DNA of 37,856 nucleotides from Comamonas thiooxydans (GTDB lineage: Bacteria > Pseudomonadota > Gammaproteobacteria > Burkholderiales > Burkholderiaceae_C). The notes beneath the pieces were generated by a model. The model had not been told where the DNA came from. It made no database searches and saw nothing but the letters and a program-made list of their open reading frames with translations. The position numbers and the translations under genes were made by a program. Of this stretch, positions 31,209 through 37,856 are shown piece after piece (the stretch's first letter is position 1; the number at the start of each line of letters is the position of its first letter). Location of the stretch: the NCBI RefSeq assembly GCF_000964545.1, contig NZ_BBVD01000025.1:1-37856 (forward strand). Direction: 5' to 3'.

Positions 31209-31697
31209 GTGGACAAGCCTGCCGTGGACTTGCTGACGCCCAGCCTGGAGGAAATGGGTGCTGTGCGCCAGATCTTTCAGGAGTATGCGGACAGCCTGAA
31301 CATCGACCTGGAATTTCAAGGATTCGAATCCGAACTCGCCGCCCTCCCTGGCGAATATGCTGCGCCTCGTGGACAGATTCTGCTGGCTCGCGTGGATGGC
31401 AGCATTGCGGGCTGCTGCGCACTGCGCCCTCTGGACGACTCGGACTACCCCAATGCCGCCGAGATGAAACGCCTGTTCGTGCGCAAGGCTTTTCGTGGCT
31501 TCGGCCTGGGGCGTCAACTGGCCGAAGCAATGCTCGACATTGCCCGCCAGGCTGGCTATGACCATGTGCTGCTCGACACCCTGGACGACATGGAGTCTGC
31601 CCGCGCACTGTATGTGGACCTGGGCTTCGAGCCCATCGAACCTTACTATCACAACCCGCTTCCAGGCGCGCACTACCTCAAGGCGAATCTGTTCTGA
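31209..31697 (+). CDS. GNAT-family N-acetyltransferase
   Basis: A 162-residue GNAT domain. The acetyl-CoA pyrophosphate loop is in MKRLFVRKAFRGFGLGRQLAEAML (RGFGLG), and the last conserved motif is LDTLDDMESARALYVDLGFEPIEPYY. A GTG start at 31209 places the domain at its normal N-terminus (LLTPSLEEMGAVRQIFQEYADSL); the upstream in-frame extension does not look like protein, and the ribosome-binding site is poor. The substrate is unknown. Confidence 0.9.
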   Translation: MDKPAVDLLTPSLEEMGAVRQIFQEYADSLNIDLEFQGFESELAALPGEYAAPRGQILLARVDGSIAGCCALRPLDDSDYPNAAEMKRLFVRKAFRGFGLGRQLAEAMLDIARQAGYDHVLLDTLDDMESARALYVDLGFEPIEPYYHNPLPGAHYLKANLF

Positions 31698-31708
31698 GCC
31701 TCTGATGC

Positions 31709-31743
31709 AAAAAAGGCATTGCCAGTTTGGCAATGCCTTTTTT
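31709..31743. terminator. Bidirectional terminator between GNAT and peroxiredoxin genes
   Basis: Nine-base perfect arms GGCATTGCC/GGCAATGCC with a 5-base loop are flanked by A6 and T6, so it serves both converging genes. Confidence 0.93.
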
Positions 31744-31755
31744 CTGTGGTGCCAA

Positions 31756-31801
31756 GCCGCCTTGCGGCGAGAGCGTCATTCCCGCGCCCAGCAACTCAGG
31801 G
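31756..31801. repeat. Possible degenerate copy C of the dispersed repeat
   Basis: GCCGCC, GCGGCGAGAGCGTC, CCC and CTCAGGG occur in the same order and orientation as in copies A and B, with several mismatches and without the hairpin centre. It ends ten bases before the peroxiredoxin stop codon, the same context as copies A and B. Similarity is weaker, so this copy may be chance. Confidence 0.4.
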
Positions 31802-31810
31802 CTTCAGCCA

Positions 31811-32317
31811 TCAAGCCTTGGCTTGAGCCAGCATGGTGCCGGCATCGCTGACTTCAAACTTGCCGGGAGCTTCCACGTTCAGGGTCGCAACCTTGCCGTC
31901 CTTGACCAGCATGGAGAAGCGGTTGGCGCGCAGGCCCAGGCCCTTGCCGTTCAGGTCCAGCGTCAGGCCGGTCGCCTTGGCGAATGCCGCATCGCCGTCG
32001 GCAATCATGCGCACCTTGCCAGCCACCTTCTGATCGCGGCCCCAGGCGCCCATCACGAAAGCATCGTTCACGGCCAGGCACCAGATTTCGTCCACGCCGG
32101 CAGCCTTGAGCTCTTCGGCCTTGGCCACATAGCCTGGCAGGTGCTTTTCGGAGCAGGTGGGCGTGAATGCGCCGGGCACGGCAAACACGGCAATAGTCTT
32201 GCCGGCCAGAGCCTCGGGCAGCTTCACGGGGTTGGGACCAAGGCTGCAGCCATTGCCTTCCACTTCCACATATTCCATCAAGGTCACTGCGGGCAGGGTA
32301 TCACCAACTTTAATCAT
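31811..32317 (-). CDS. Peroxiredoxin, Prx5 type
   Basis: A 168-residue peroxiredoxin of the Prx5/AHP-like group, which reduces hydrogen peroxide and alkyl hydroperoxides. The peroxidatic cysteine is Cys55 in VPGAFTPTCSEKHLPGY; other cysteines occur at residue 24 and in EIWCLAVNDAFVMGAWG. The arginine of the active site lies in GLGLRANRFSMLV. AAAGGAGA is a very good ribosome-binding site for the ATG at 32317. It is monocistronic between two terminators. Confidence 0.96.
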   Translation of the reverse strand: MIKVGDTLPAVTLMEYVEVEGNGCSLGPNPVKLPEALAGKTIAVFAVPGAFTPTCSEKHLPGYVAKAEELKAAGVDEIWCLAVNDAFVMGAWGRDQKVAGKVRMIADGDAAFAKATGLTLDLNGKGLGLRANRFSMLVKDGKVATLNVEAPGKFEVSDAGTMLAQAKA

Positions 32318-32361
32318 GACTATCTCCTTTGTTGCAAAGCACGGACCGCATTCTTGGCGGC

Positions 32362-32400
32362 CCAAATAAAAAAACGACCCACAGCATTGTGGGTCGTTTT
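32362..32400 (-). terminator. Terminator between rpsQ and the peroxiredoxin gene
   Basis: A 12-bp perfect stem AAAACGACCCAC/GTGGGTCGTTTT with a 6-base loop is followed on the minus strand by a T7-A-T3 stretch. It lies 33 bp past the rpsQ stop codon, so the ribosomal operon apparently ends here. Confidence 0.93.
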
Positions 32401-32433
32401 CAAGGGCTTTGCAGCCGGCGGGCCTGGTTAGGC

Positions 32434-32703
32434 TTACACCAGAGCAGCCTTTTGAACCAAGCGGGTAGCAACCCAGTTCTTGGTCTTGGAGAGAGGACGG
32501 CTCTCGGTGATTTCAACCACGTCACCCAGCTTGTACTCACCTTGCTCGTCGTGAGCGTGGTACTTGCTCGACTTGATCATGATCTTGTCGTAGATGGGGT
32601 GCTTGACGCGGCGTTCCACCAGAACGGTCACAGTCTTGGCACGCTTGTCGCTGACCACCTTGCCAATCAAGGTGCGCTTGAGGGATGTTTTAGCTTCCGT
32701 CAT
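32434..32703 (-). CDS. rpsQ: 30S ribosomal protein S17
   Basis: An 89-residue S17 that binds 16S rRNA in the body of the small subunit. The core KVVSDKRAKTVTVLVERRVKHPIYDKIMIKSSKYHAHDE is diagnostic. It is the last gene of this ribosomal cluster; the spc genes (rplN onwards) that usually follow S17 are not next, because a terminator and a peroxiredoxin gene come instead. Confidence 0.98.
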   Translation of the reverse strand: MTEAKTSLKRTLIGKVVSDKRAKTVTVLVERRVKHPIYDKIMIKSSKYHAHDEQGEYKLGDVVEITESRPLSKTKNWVATRLVQKAALV

Positions 32704-32712
32704 GTCGGCTCC

Positions 32713-32910
32713 TTACTTGGCGGCTTGCTTTTCAGCAAGGATGGTCTTGGCACGAGCGATGTCACGGCGTGTAGCCTTGATGGTCGCAGTGTTGCCCAGT
32801 TGTTGCGTGGCCTTTTGCATGCGCAGACCGAAGTGAGCCTTTTGCAGGGACTTCACTTCAGCTTCCAGACCAGCCACGTCTTTTTGGCGGAGTTCAGCAG
32901 ATTTCGTCAT
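32713..32910 (-). CDS. rpmC: 50S ribosomal protein L29
   Basis: A 65-residue L29, two helices in length. It begins MTKSAELRQKDVAGLEAEVKSLQ and has the TATIKATRRDIARAKTIL part of the family. The ATG at 32910 has AAGGAG seven bases upstream; longer in-frame starts lack that. It lies 9 bp before rpsQ. Confidence 0.97.
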   Translation of the reverse strand: MTKSAELRQKDVAGLEAEVKSLQKAHFGLRMQKATQQLGNTATIKATRRDIARAKTILAEKQAAK

Positions 32911-32920
32911 GTTGATCTCC

Positions 32921-33337
32921 TTAAGCACCAATGTGACGGGACACGAAGGTCGTGCGCAGAGGCAGCTTTGCAGCAGCCAGGCGGAACGCTTCACGGGCCA
33001 GCTCTTCAGGCACACCCACGATTTCGTAGATCACCTTGCCGGGCTGGATTTCGGCCACGTAGTACTCGGGGTTGCCCTTACCGTTACCCATACGCACTTC
33101 GGCGGGCTTGGTAGAGATGGGCTTGTCCGGGAACACGCGGATCCAGATACGACCACCACGCTTGACGTGACGGGAAATTGCACGACGTGCAGCTTCGATC
33201 TGGCGTGCGGTCAGACGACCACGGTCAGTAGACTTCAAACCGAAATCGCCGAAGGCAACGGAGTTGCCACGGGTAGCGATGCCGGTGTTGCGGCCTTTTT
33301 GTTCCTTACGGAACTTGCGGCGTGCAGGTTGCAGCAT
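32921..33337 (-). CDS. rplP: 50S ribosomal protein L16
   Basis: A 138-residue L16, near the tRNA-binding side of the 50S subunit. It begins MLQPARRKFRKEQKGRNTGIATRGNSVAFGDFGLKS and has RIWIRVFPDKPISTKPAEVRMGNGKGNPEYYVAEIQPG, all conserved. It starts 2 bp after the rpsC stop codon. Confidence 0.98.
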   Translation of the reverse strand: MLQPARRKFRKEQKGRNTGIATRGNSVAFGDFGLKSTDRGRLTARQIEAARRAISRHVKRGGRIWIRVFPDKPISTKPAEVRMGNGKGNPEYYVAEIQPGKVIYEIVGVPEELAREAFRLAAAKLPLRTTFVSRHIGA

Positions 33338-33339
33338 GT

Positions 33340-34209
33340 TTATTCTCCTTTACCGTCCGCTGCTGTAGCGGGCGCGTCGGCCTTACGAACGCGCTTAACG
33401 GAATCAGCACCAGCGCCAGCAGGCTTGTCGCTGCCATCGGCAGGAGCGGCATTGGTGCCTGCGGGACGACGGCCACCACGGCCAGCGCCATCACGGCCAT
33501 CACGGCGACCGTCACGACGGGGACCACGAGGACGACGCTCGTCTTCAGGACGGGGCGTTTCCACGGCGGGCAGATCGTTGCGGCCCAGGGTGTCACCCTT
33601 GTAGACCCAGACCTTCACGCCGATGATGCCGTAAGTCGTCTTGGCTTCGGAGAAGCCGTAGTCGATGTCGGCACGCAGAGTGTGCAGAGGCACGCGGCCT
33701 TCGCGATACCACTCGGTACGAGCGATTTCGATACCGTTCAGACGACCGGAAGACATGATCTTGATGCCTTGAGCACCCAGACGCATGGCGTTCTGCATGG
33801 CACGCTTCATGGCGCGGCGGAACATGATGCGCTTTTCCAGCTGTTGGCAGATGGAGTCAGCGATCAGCTTGGCATCGATTTCAGGCTTGCGCACTTCTTC
33901 GATGTTCACAGCCACGGGCACGCCCAGGCGAGCAGCGAGTTCCTTCTTCAGGGCTTCGATGTCTTCACCCTTCTTGCCGATCACCACGCCCGGACGAGCC
34001 GAGAAAATGGTGATGCGGGCGTTCTTGGCAGGACGCTCGATCAGAACGCGAGCCACGGCGGCGTTCTTCAGCTTGGCCTTCAGGTACTCGCGCACCTTGA
34101 TGTCTTCGGCCAGCATGCCGGCGAAGTCACGGTTGCTAGCGTACCAGCGGCTTGCCCAGTTGCGGCTCACCGCCAGACGGAAGCCGGTAGGATGGATTTT
34201 CTGTCCCAT
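33340..34209 (-). CDS. rpsC: 30S ribosomal protein S3, with a basic C-terminal extension
   Basis: A 289-residue S3, which forms part of the mRNA entry channel. The N-terminal KH domain shows the loop IFSARPGVVIGKKGEDI, and the C-terminal domain ends at VWVYKGDTLGRNDLP. E. coli S3 is 233 residues; here about 70 extra residues follow, first Arg/Gly/Asp-rich (RRPRGPRRDGRRDGRDGAGRGGRRP) and then Ala/Pro/Lys-rich. This tail is read in frame, with no sign of frameshift, and longer tails are usual in Comamonadaceae as far as I recall. It sits 16 bp after rplV. Confidence 0.98.
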   Translation of the reverse strand: MGQKIHPTGFRLAVSRNWASRWYASNRDFAGMLAEDIKVREYLKAKLKNAAVARVLIERPAKNARITIFSARPGVVIGKKGEDIEALKKELAARLGVPVAVNIEEVRKPEIDAKLIADSICQQLEKRIMFRRAMKRAMQNAMRLGAQGIKIMSSGRLNGIEIARTEWYREGRVPLHTLRADIDYGFSEAKTTYGIIGVKVWVYKGDTLGRNDLPAVETPRPEDERRPRGPRRDGRRDGRDGAGRGGRRPAGTNAAPADGSDKPAGAGADSVKRVRKADAPATAADGKGE

Positions 34210-34225
34210 ATTCTTCCTTAAGGCC

Positions 34226-34558
34226 TCAGTTACCCACTGTCACGTAGATGTGGCAGGTAGGCTTGCTGATGCGGTTGCCGCGGCCCTTGGCGCGAGCAGT
34301 GAAACGCTTGAGCGTAGTGCCTTGCTCGACGTAGATGGTCTTGACCTTCAGTTCGTCGATATCGGCGCCGTCGTTGTGCTCAGCGTTGGCGATAGCGGAT
34401 TCCAGAACCTTCTTCACGATCACGGCAGCTTTTTTCTGCGTGAACTGGAGAATGTTCAGAGCTTGATCCACCTTCTTGCCGCGGATCAGATCCGCGACCA
34501 GGCGACCCTTGTCAACAGACAGGCGGACGCCACGGAGAACAGCACGTGTTTCAGACAT
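34226..34558 (-). CDS. rplV: 50S ribosomal protein L22
   Basis: A 110-residue L22 whose long beta-hairpin lines the exit tunnel. Conserved parts are RLSVDKGRLVADLIRGKKVDQALNIL and TLKRFTARAKGRGNRISKPTCHIYV. It lies between rpsS and rpsC with short gaps. Confidence 0.98.
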   Translation of the reverse strand: MSETRAVLRGVRLSVDKGRLVADLIRGKKVDQALNILQFTQKKAAVIVKKVLESAIANAEHNDGADIDELKVKTIYVEQGTTLKRFTARAKGRGNRISKPTCHIYVTVGN

Positions 34559-34568
34559 GTTCTATTCC

Positions 34569-34844
34569 TTACTTCTTGGCTTTCTTGTCCGCAGGGTGAC
34601 CCTTGAAGGTACGAGTCAGCGCGAATTCACCCAGCTTGTGGCCAACCATCTGGTCAGTCACATAAACCGGCACGTGTTGCTTGCCGTTGTGCACGGCAAT
34701 GGTCAGACCGATGAACTCGGGCAGGACCATGGAGCGACGCGACCAGGTCTTCACTGGCTTCTTGTCCTTGGTGGCGATGGCCTTTTCGACCTTGGCCAGC
34801 AAGTGATGGTCAACAAACGGACCCTTTTTAAGAGAACGAGTCAT
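34569..34844 (-). CDS. rpsS: 30S ribosomal protein S19
   Basis: A 91-residue S19 from the head of the small subunit. MTRSLKKGPFVDHHLL and TWSRRSMVLPEFIGLTIAVHNGKQHVPVYVTDQMVGHKLGEFALTR identify it. The gap to rplV is 10 bp. Confidence 0.98.
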   Translation of the reverse strand: MTRSLKKGPFVDHHLLAKVEKAIATKDKKPVKTWSRRSMVLPEFIGLTIAVHNGKQHVPVYVTDQMVGHKLGEFALTRTFKGHPADKKAKK

Positions 34845-34854
34845 TTGCTACCCC

Positions 34855-35679
34855 TTACTTCTTACGGCGCGACACGATCATGGTCTGTGTGCGCTTGTTG
34901 TTACGGGTGCGGTAGCCCTTCGTCAGATTGCCCCATGGGTCAACTGGGTGACGGCCTTCACCGGTCTTACCTTCACCACCACCGTGCGGGTGGTCGACAG
35001 GGTTCATGACCGTACCGCGGACGGTAGGACGAATACCCATCCAACGCTTCACACCGGCCTTGCCCAGACGGCGCAGGCTGTGTTCTTCGTTGGCAACTTC
35101 ACCGATGGTGGCGCGGCACTCGATGTGCACCTTGCGGACTTCGCCCGAACGCATACGCACTTGAGCGTAGATGCCTTCGCGAGCCAGCAGAGTGGCGGAG
35201 GTACCAGCCGAGCGAGCGATCTGAGCACCAGCACCGATCTTCAGTTCGATGCAGTGGATGGTCGAGCCCACGGGGATGTTGCGGATAGGCAGGGTGTTGC
35301 CCACGCGGATAGGAGCTTCGGAGCCGCTGATGATGGTAGCGCCGACTTCCAGGTTGCGAGGAGCAATGACGTAGCGACGCTCGCCGTCTGCGTAGCACAC
35401 CAGAGCGATGTGGGCAGTACGGTTGGGGTCGTATTCAATGCGCTCAACCTTGGCGGGGATACCGTCCTTGTTGCGCTTGAAGTCCACCACACGGTAGTGG
35501 TGCTTGTGACCACCGCCCTTGTGGCGAGTTGTGATGTGACCGTTGTTATTACGACCGGCCTTCTGGAATTGAGCTTCCAGCAGGGGGGCAAAACCCTCAC
35601 CCTTGTGCAGGTGGTCGCGAGTAACCTTCACCGCGCCGCGTTGGCCGGGGGTCGTAGGTTTGAGCTTGATAACAGCCAT
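34855..35679 (-). CDS. rplB: 50S ribosomal protein L2
   Basis: A 274-residue L2, a primary 23S rRNA-binding protein near the peptidyl transferase centre. The critical C-terminal segment GVVMNPVDHPHGGGEGK-type is present as RGTVMNPVDHPHGGGEGKTG, with the conserved His in it. It lies 2 bp after the rplW stop codon. Confidence 0.99.
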   Translation of the reverse strand: MAVIKLKPTTPGQRGAVKVTRDHLHKGEGFAPLLEAQFQKAGRNNNGHITTRHKGGGHKHHYRVVDFKRNKDGIPAKVERIEYDPNRTAHIALVCYADGERRYVIAPRNLEVGATIISGSEAPIRVGNTLPIRNIPVGSTIHCIELKIGAGAQIARSAGTSATLLAREGIYAQVRMRSGEVRKVHIECRATIGEVANEEHSLRRLGKAGVKRWMGIRPTVRGTVMNPVDHPHGGGEGKTGEGRHPVDPWGNLTKGYRTRNNKRTQTMIVSRRKK

Positions 35680-35681
35680 GA

Positions 35682-35996
35682 TTACGCAGCCTCCCCAGAC
35701 AGGTTCAGCTCTTGACCGGGCTTGAGCATCACGTATGCCTTGCGCACATTGTCGCGACGGCCCACGGTCTTGCCAAAGCGCTTGGTCTTGCCCTTGGTGT
35801 TCACCACAGACACGCCAGCCACTTCAACCTTGAACATCAATTCCACAGCGGCCTTGATTTCGGGCTTGGTAGCGTTCTGCAGCACCTTGAATGTCACAGC
35901 ATTGGACTTTTCAGCAACCAGAGTGGCCTTTTCGGACACGATGGGAGCGACCAGCACTTGCATCAGACGACCTTCGTCAAACTTGGTAGTGCTCAT
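35682..35996 (-). CDS. rplW: 50S ribosomal protein L23
   Basis: A 104-residue L23 at the exit of the peptide tunnel, docking site for trigger factor and SRP. MQVLVAPIVSEKATLVAEKSNAVTFKVLQNATKPEIKAAVELMFKVEVAGV is characteristic. Its ATG overlaps the rplD stop codon (ATGA). Confidence 0.98.
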   Translation of the reverse strand: MSTTKFDEGRLMQVLVAPIVSEKATLVAEKSNAVTFKVLQNATKPEIKAAVELMFKVEVAGVSVVNTKGKTKRFGKTVGRRDNVRKAYVMLKPGQELNLSGEAA

Positions 35997-36616
35997 GCGA
36001 ACATCTCCTTGAGTTTGTCGATCGCACCCTTGGTGACGAGCACTTTCTTGTAGTGCACCAGCGACACGGGGTCTGCATAGCGCGGCTCAACCACGAACAC
36101 GTTCTTCAGATTGCGGGATGCCAGGTACAGGTTCTCGTCGATTTCTTCAGCGATCACCATCACCGACGAAGACAGGTTCATAGCCTTGAACTTGTCTGCC
36201 AGCACCTTGGTCTTGGGGGTATCCAGCGTCAGGGACTCCACAACTGCCAGACGGCCTTCGCGGGCCAGCTGAGACAGGATGGAAGCCATACCGGCGCGGT
36301 ACATCTTCTTGTTGATCTTCTGCGAGAAGTTTTCTTCGGGCAGATTGGGGAAGATGCGACCGCCGCCACGCCACAGAGGCGAGGAGGACATACCAGCACG
36401 TGCACGGCCTGTACCCTTTTGCTTGAAAGGCTTGGCAGTGGTGTGACGCACTTGTTCACGGTCCTTCTGGGCGCGAGTGCCTTGACGTGCGTTGGCACGG
36501 TAGGCAGTCACCAGCTGGTGGACCAGATCTTCGTTGAATTCACGACCGAACACAGTCTCGGGAGCTTCCACCTTGGAAGCGGCCTGGCCTTGTTCATTCA
36601 GGAGTTCGAGCTGCAT
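35993..36616 (-). CDS. rplD: 50S ribosomal protein L4
   Basis: A 207-residue L4, whose long loop reaches the exit tunnel (KQKGTGRARAGMSSSPLWRGGGRIFPNLPEENFSQKINKKMYRAG). In E. coli L4 also represses its own S10 operon by attenuation and translation control. Its ATG overlaps the rplC stop codon by one base (TAATG). Confidence 0.98.
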   Translation of the reverse strand: MQLELLNEQGQAASKVEAPETVFGREFNEDLVHQLVTAYRANARQGTRAQKDREQVRHTTAKPFKQKGTGRARAGMSSSPLWRGGGRIFPNLPEENFSQKINKKMYRAGMASILSQLAREGRLAVVESLTLDTPKTKVLADKFKAMNLSSSVMVIAEEIDENLYLASRNLKNVFVVEPRYADPVSLVHYKKVLVTKGAIDKLKEMFA

Positions 36617-37290
36617 TAGTTCGCTCCTTTGGAAGCTTTAGCCTTGATCGCGGGGCGCACGGAAACGAAGCCACCCTTGGCACCAGGAATGGCACCCTTG
36701 ATCAACAGCAGTTGGCGTGCTTCGTCGATACGAACCACGTCGAGGTTTTGAGTAGTGACGGTTTCGTCGCCCATGTGACCAGTCATACGCTTACCGGGGA
36801 ACACGCGACCGGGGTCTTGTGCCATACCAATAGAACCGGGAACATTGTGCGAACGGCTGTTACCGTGCGAAGCGCGCTGCGAACTGAAGTTGTGGCGCTT
36901 GATCGTGCCGGCGTAACCCTTACCGATGGAGGTGCCTTGCACGTCCACCTTCTGGCCAACGCTGAACAGCTCTGCCACAGGCAGAACGGCACCAGCGGCA
37001 TACTTGCCAGCGGTTTCATCAGTCACGCGGAATTCACGGGTCACTTCACCGGCTTCGACACCCGCCTTGGCGAGGTGGCCGGCTTGAGGCTTGGTCACGC
37101 GAGAAGCCTTGCGTGCACCGAAAGTGACCTGCAGGGCCACATAGCCATCGTTCTCTTGGGTTTTGACCTGAGTCACGCGGTTGTTAGAAACATCCACCAC
37201 TGTGACAGGCACTGCGTCCCCATCATCAGTGAACAGACGCATCATGCCCACCTTGCGACCCAGCAACCCCAGGGAGTTGCTCAGACTCAT
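36616..37290 (-). CDS. rplC: 50S ribosomal protein L3
   Basis: A 224-residue L3 that binds 23S rRNA early in assembly. The start MSLSNSLGLLGRKVGMMRLF has GGAG seven bases upstream; an in-frame extension of 12 codons is not supported. The conserved tip loop reads GSIGMAQDPGRVFPGKRMTGHMG, with the glutamine that is methylated by PrmB in some bacteria. It is the first gene of the rplC-to-rpsQ transcript, because 200 bp of hairpins and a promoter-like site separate it from rpsJ. Confidence 0.97.
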   Translation of the reverse strand: MSLSNSLGLLGRKVGMMRLFTDDGDAVPVTVVDVSNNRVTQVKTQENDGYVALQVTFGARKASRVTKPQAGHLAKAGVEAGEVTREFRVTDETAGKYAAGAVLPVAELFSVGQKVDVQGTSIGKGYAGTIKRHNFSSQRASHGNSRSHNVPGSIGMAQDPGRVFPGKRMTGHMGDETVTTQNLDVVRIDEARQLLLIKGAIPGAKGGFVSVRPAIKAKASKGAN

Positions 37291-37350
37291 TTGTTTGCTC
37301 CAAAACTTTTGCCGCTGAAACTGCAATTGGCCCAGCGTTGTGCTTTAGCA

Positions 37351-37379
37351 ATCATACTTAGCACACAAAAGAAGGTTAA
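37351..37379 (-). promoter_or_regulatory. Putative promoter of rplC and the following ribosomal genes
   Basis: On the minus strand, -35 TTAACC (37379-37374) and -10 TATGAT (37356-37351) are exactly 17 bp apart; the -10 matches consensus at five of six positions. The leader of rplC would be about 54 nt. This would let rplC to rpsQ be transcribed apart from tuf and rpsJ. Confidence 0.55.
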
Positions 37380-37403
37380 TAAAACTTCGCATCAAAGGCG
37401 AAG
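37378..37403 (-). terminator. Second terminator-like hairpin between rpsJ and rplC
   Basis: On the minus strand a CTTCGC/GCGAAG stem with a 7-base loop is followed by TTTTATT. Its tail overlaps the -35 of the putative rplC promoter. Confidence 0.65.
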
Positions 37404-37411
37404 CTCCAAAT

Positions 37412-37450
37412 TTTAACGCGAACTGCTTTTTCAAGCAAGTTCGCGTTAAA
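37412..37450. repeat. Long inverted repeat between rpsJ and rplC
   Basis: Exact 13-bp arms TTTAACGCGAACT/AGTTCGCGTTAAA enclose, after a single unpaired base, a further GCTT/AAGC stem. On the minus strand the apical loop is GAAA. The 17 pairs make it the strongest hairpin in the window. It lies between two terminator-like hairpins. It may be an RNA structure or a DNA operator. Confidence 0.8.
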
Positions 37451-37460
37451 CAAAGACCCT

Positions 37461-37481
37461 TAAAAGCCTCTTGCGAGGCTT
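37461..37481 (-). terminator. Terminator-like hairpin just after rpsJ
   Basis: On the minus strand AAGCCTC/GAGGCTT with a GCAA tetraloop is followed by TTA, leaving a run of four T. It starts 10 bp after the rpsJ stop codon and could end part of the tuf-rpsJ transcripts. Confidence 0.65.
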
Positions 37482-37490
37482 CCAAAACTC

Positions 37491-37802
37491 TTATTGCAGT
37501 TTGATCTCGACGTCCACACCTGCGGGCAGGTCCAGCTTCATCAGAGCGTCAACAGTCTTGTCAGTCGGATCCACGATGTCCATCAGACGCTGGTGCGTAC
37601 GGATTTCGAACTGGTCACGGCTGGTCTTGTTGACGTGAGGCGAACGCAGGATGTCGAAGCGCTTCATGCGTGTCGGCAGGGGCACGGGACCCTTGACGAT
37701 GGCGCCGGTACGCTTGGCGGTATCAACGATTTCGGCTGCAGACTGGTCGATCAGCTTGTAATCGAAAGCCTTCAGACGGATGCGGATTTTTTGCTTAGAC
37801 AT
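37491..37802 (-). CDS. rpsJ: 30S ribosomal protein S10 (NusE)
   Basis: A 103-residue S10, a protein of the small-subunit head that also acts as NusE in transcription antitermination. MSKQKIRIRLKAFDYKLIDQSAAEIVDTAKRTGAIVKGPVPLPTR and SPHVNKTSRDQFEIRTHQRLMDIV are diagnostic. It lies 25 bp after the tuf stop codon, with AGGAA upstream of the ATG, so it is probably cotranscribed with tuf. A 200-bp gap separates it from rplC. Confidence 0.99.
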   Translation of the reverse strand: MSKQKIRIRLKAFDYKLIDQSAAEIVDTAKRTGAIVKGPVPLPTRMKRFDILRSPHVNKTSRDQFEIRTHQRLMDIVDPTDKTVDALMKLDLPAGVDVEIKLQ

Positions 37803-37827
37803 TGTTAATTCCTAGCTTTTCTAAGAA

Positions 37828-37856
37828 TTAGGCAATGATCGTGGCAACCACACCAG
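37828..37856 (-). CDS. tuf: Elongation factor Tu, 3' end only (second tuf copy)
   Basis: Only the last nine codons and part of another are in the window, reading GVVATIIA and then TAA on the minus strand, as at the end of EF-Tu (…TVGAGVV-type ending). The rest lies outside. Its position just before rpsJ is that of tufA in the fusA-tufA-rpsJ arrangement. The identification rests mainly on context. Confidence 0.75.

Overview
The window looks like a chromosomal segment of a GC-rich betaproteobacterium of the order Burkholderiales, most likely family Comamonadaceae and close to Comamonas/Delftia. This rests on my recognition of protein sequences, on a tRNA-Tyr-Gly-Thr-tuf cluster and a tuf-rpsJ-rplC order, on the atpIBEFHAGDC order, and on an intergenic repeat type I associate with that family; I ran no database search. 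Almost all of the content is core or conserved genome. There is no phage, insertion sequence, CRISPR array or obvious genomic island.

Layout. 1-591: the first eight codons of one tuf gene, preceded by tRNA-Thr, -Gly, -Tyr and -Arg, all on the minus strand. 666-7439: a TetR-type repressor divergent from a three-gene RND efflux operon (adaptor, pump, outer-membrane channel); a near-perfect 26-bp palindrome lies on both facing promoters and the operon has a structured leader. 7639-8502: a membrane-anchored cytochrome with two c5-type haem domains. 8591-10901 (minus): an unrecognised protein, a YheT-type hydrolase and a Rossmann-fold protein. 11017-13129: LemA and two TPM-domain proteins. 13174-14259: a cold-shock/DUF1294 fusion and a small lipoprotein.

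14423-21631 (minus): the complete F1Fo ATP synthase operon, atpI-B-E-F-H-A-G-D-C. 22001-24043: a YbeD-like protein, lipB and lipA (lipoate synthesis). 24044-24532 has no convincing protein gene but carries a Fur-like box over a minus-strand promoter and, about 270 bp further on, an intrinsic terminator: a candidate iron-regulated small RNA. 24533-28959 (minus): a DUF1963 protein, then PTS enzyme I, HPr and a mannose-type IIA protein with no sugar permease (a probable regulatory PTS), and a lipoprotein. 29111-32317: a TlpA-like thioredoxin, cytochrome c' facing a cytochrome b561, a GNAT acetyltransferase and a Prx5-type peroxiredoxin. 32434-37802 (minus): rpsJ and the S10-type ribosomal cluster rplC-D-W-B-rpsS-rplV-rpsC-rplP-rpmC-rpsQ. 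37828-37856: the last codons of a second tuf gene.

The window starts inside one tuf gene and ends inside another on the same strand. It may therefore be a whole assembly contig broken at two near-identical tuf copies. The most interesting non-coding signals are the candidate Fur-controlled RNA (24136-24437), the 200-bp triple-hairpin region separating rpsJ from rplC (37291-37490), the efflux operator with its terminator-like leader hairpin (1367-1471), and a dispersed repeat present up to three times, each time at the 3' side of a minus-strand gene.
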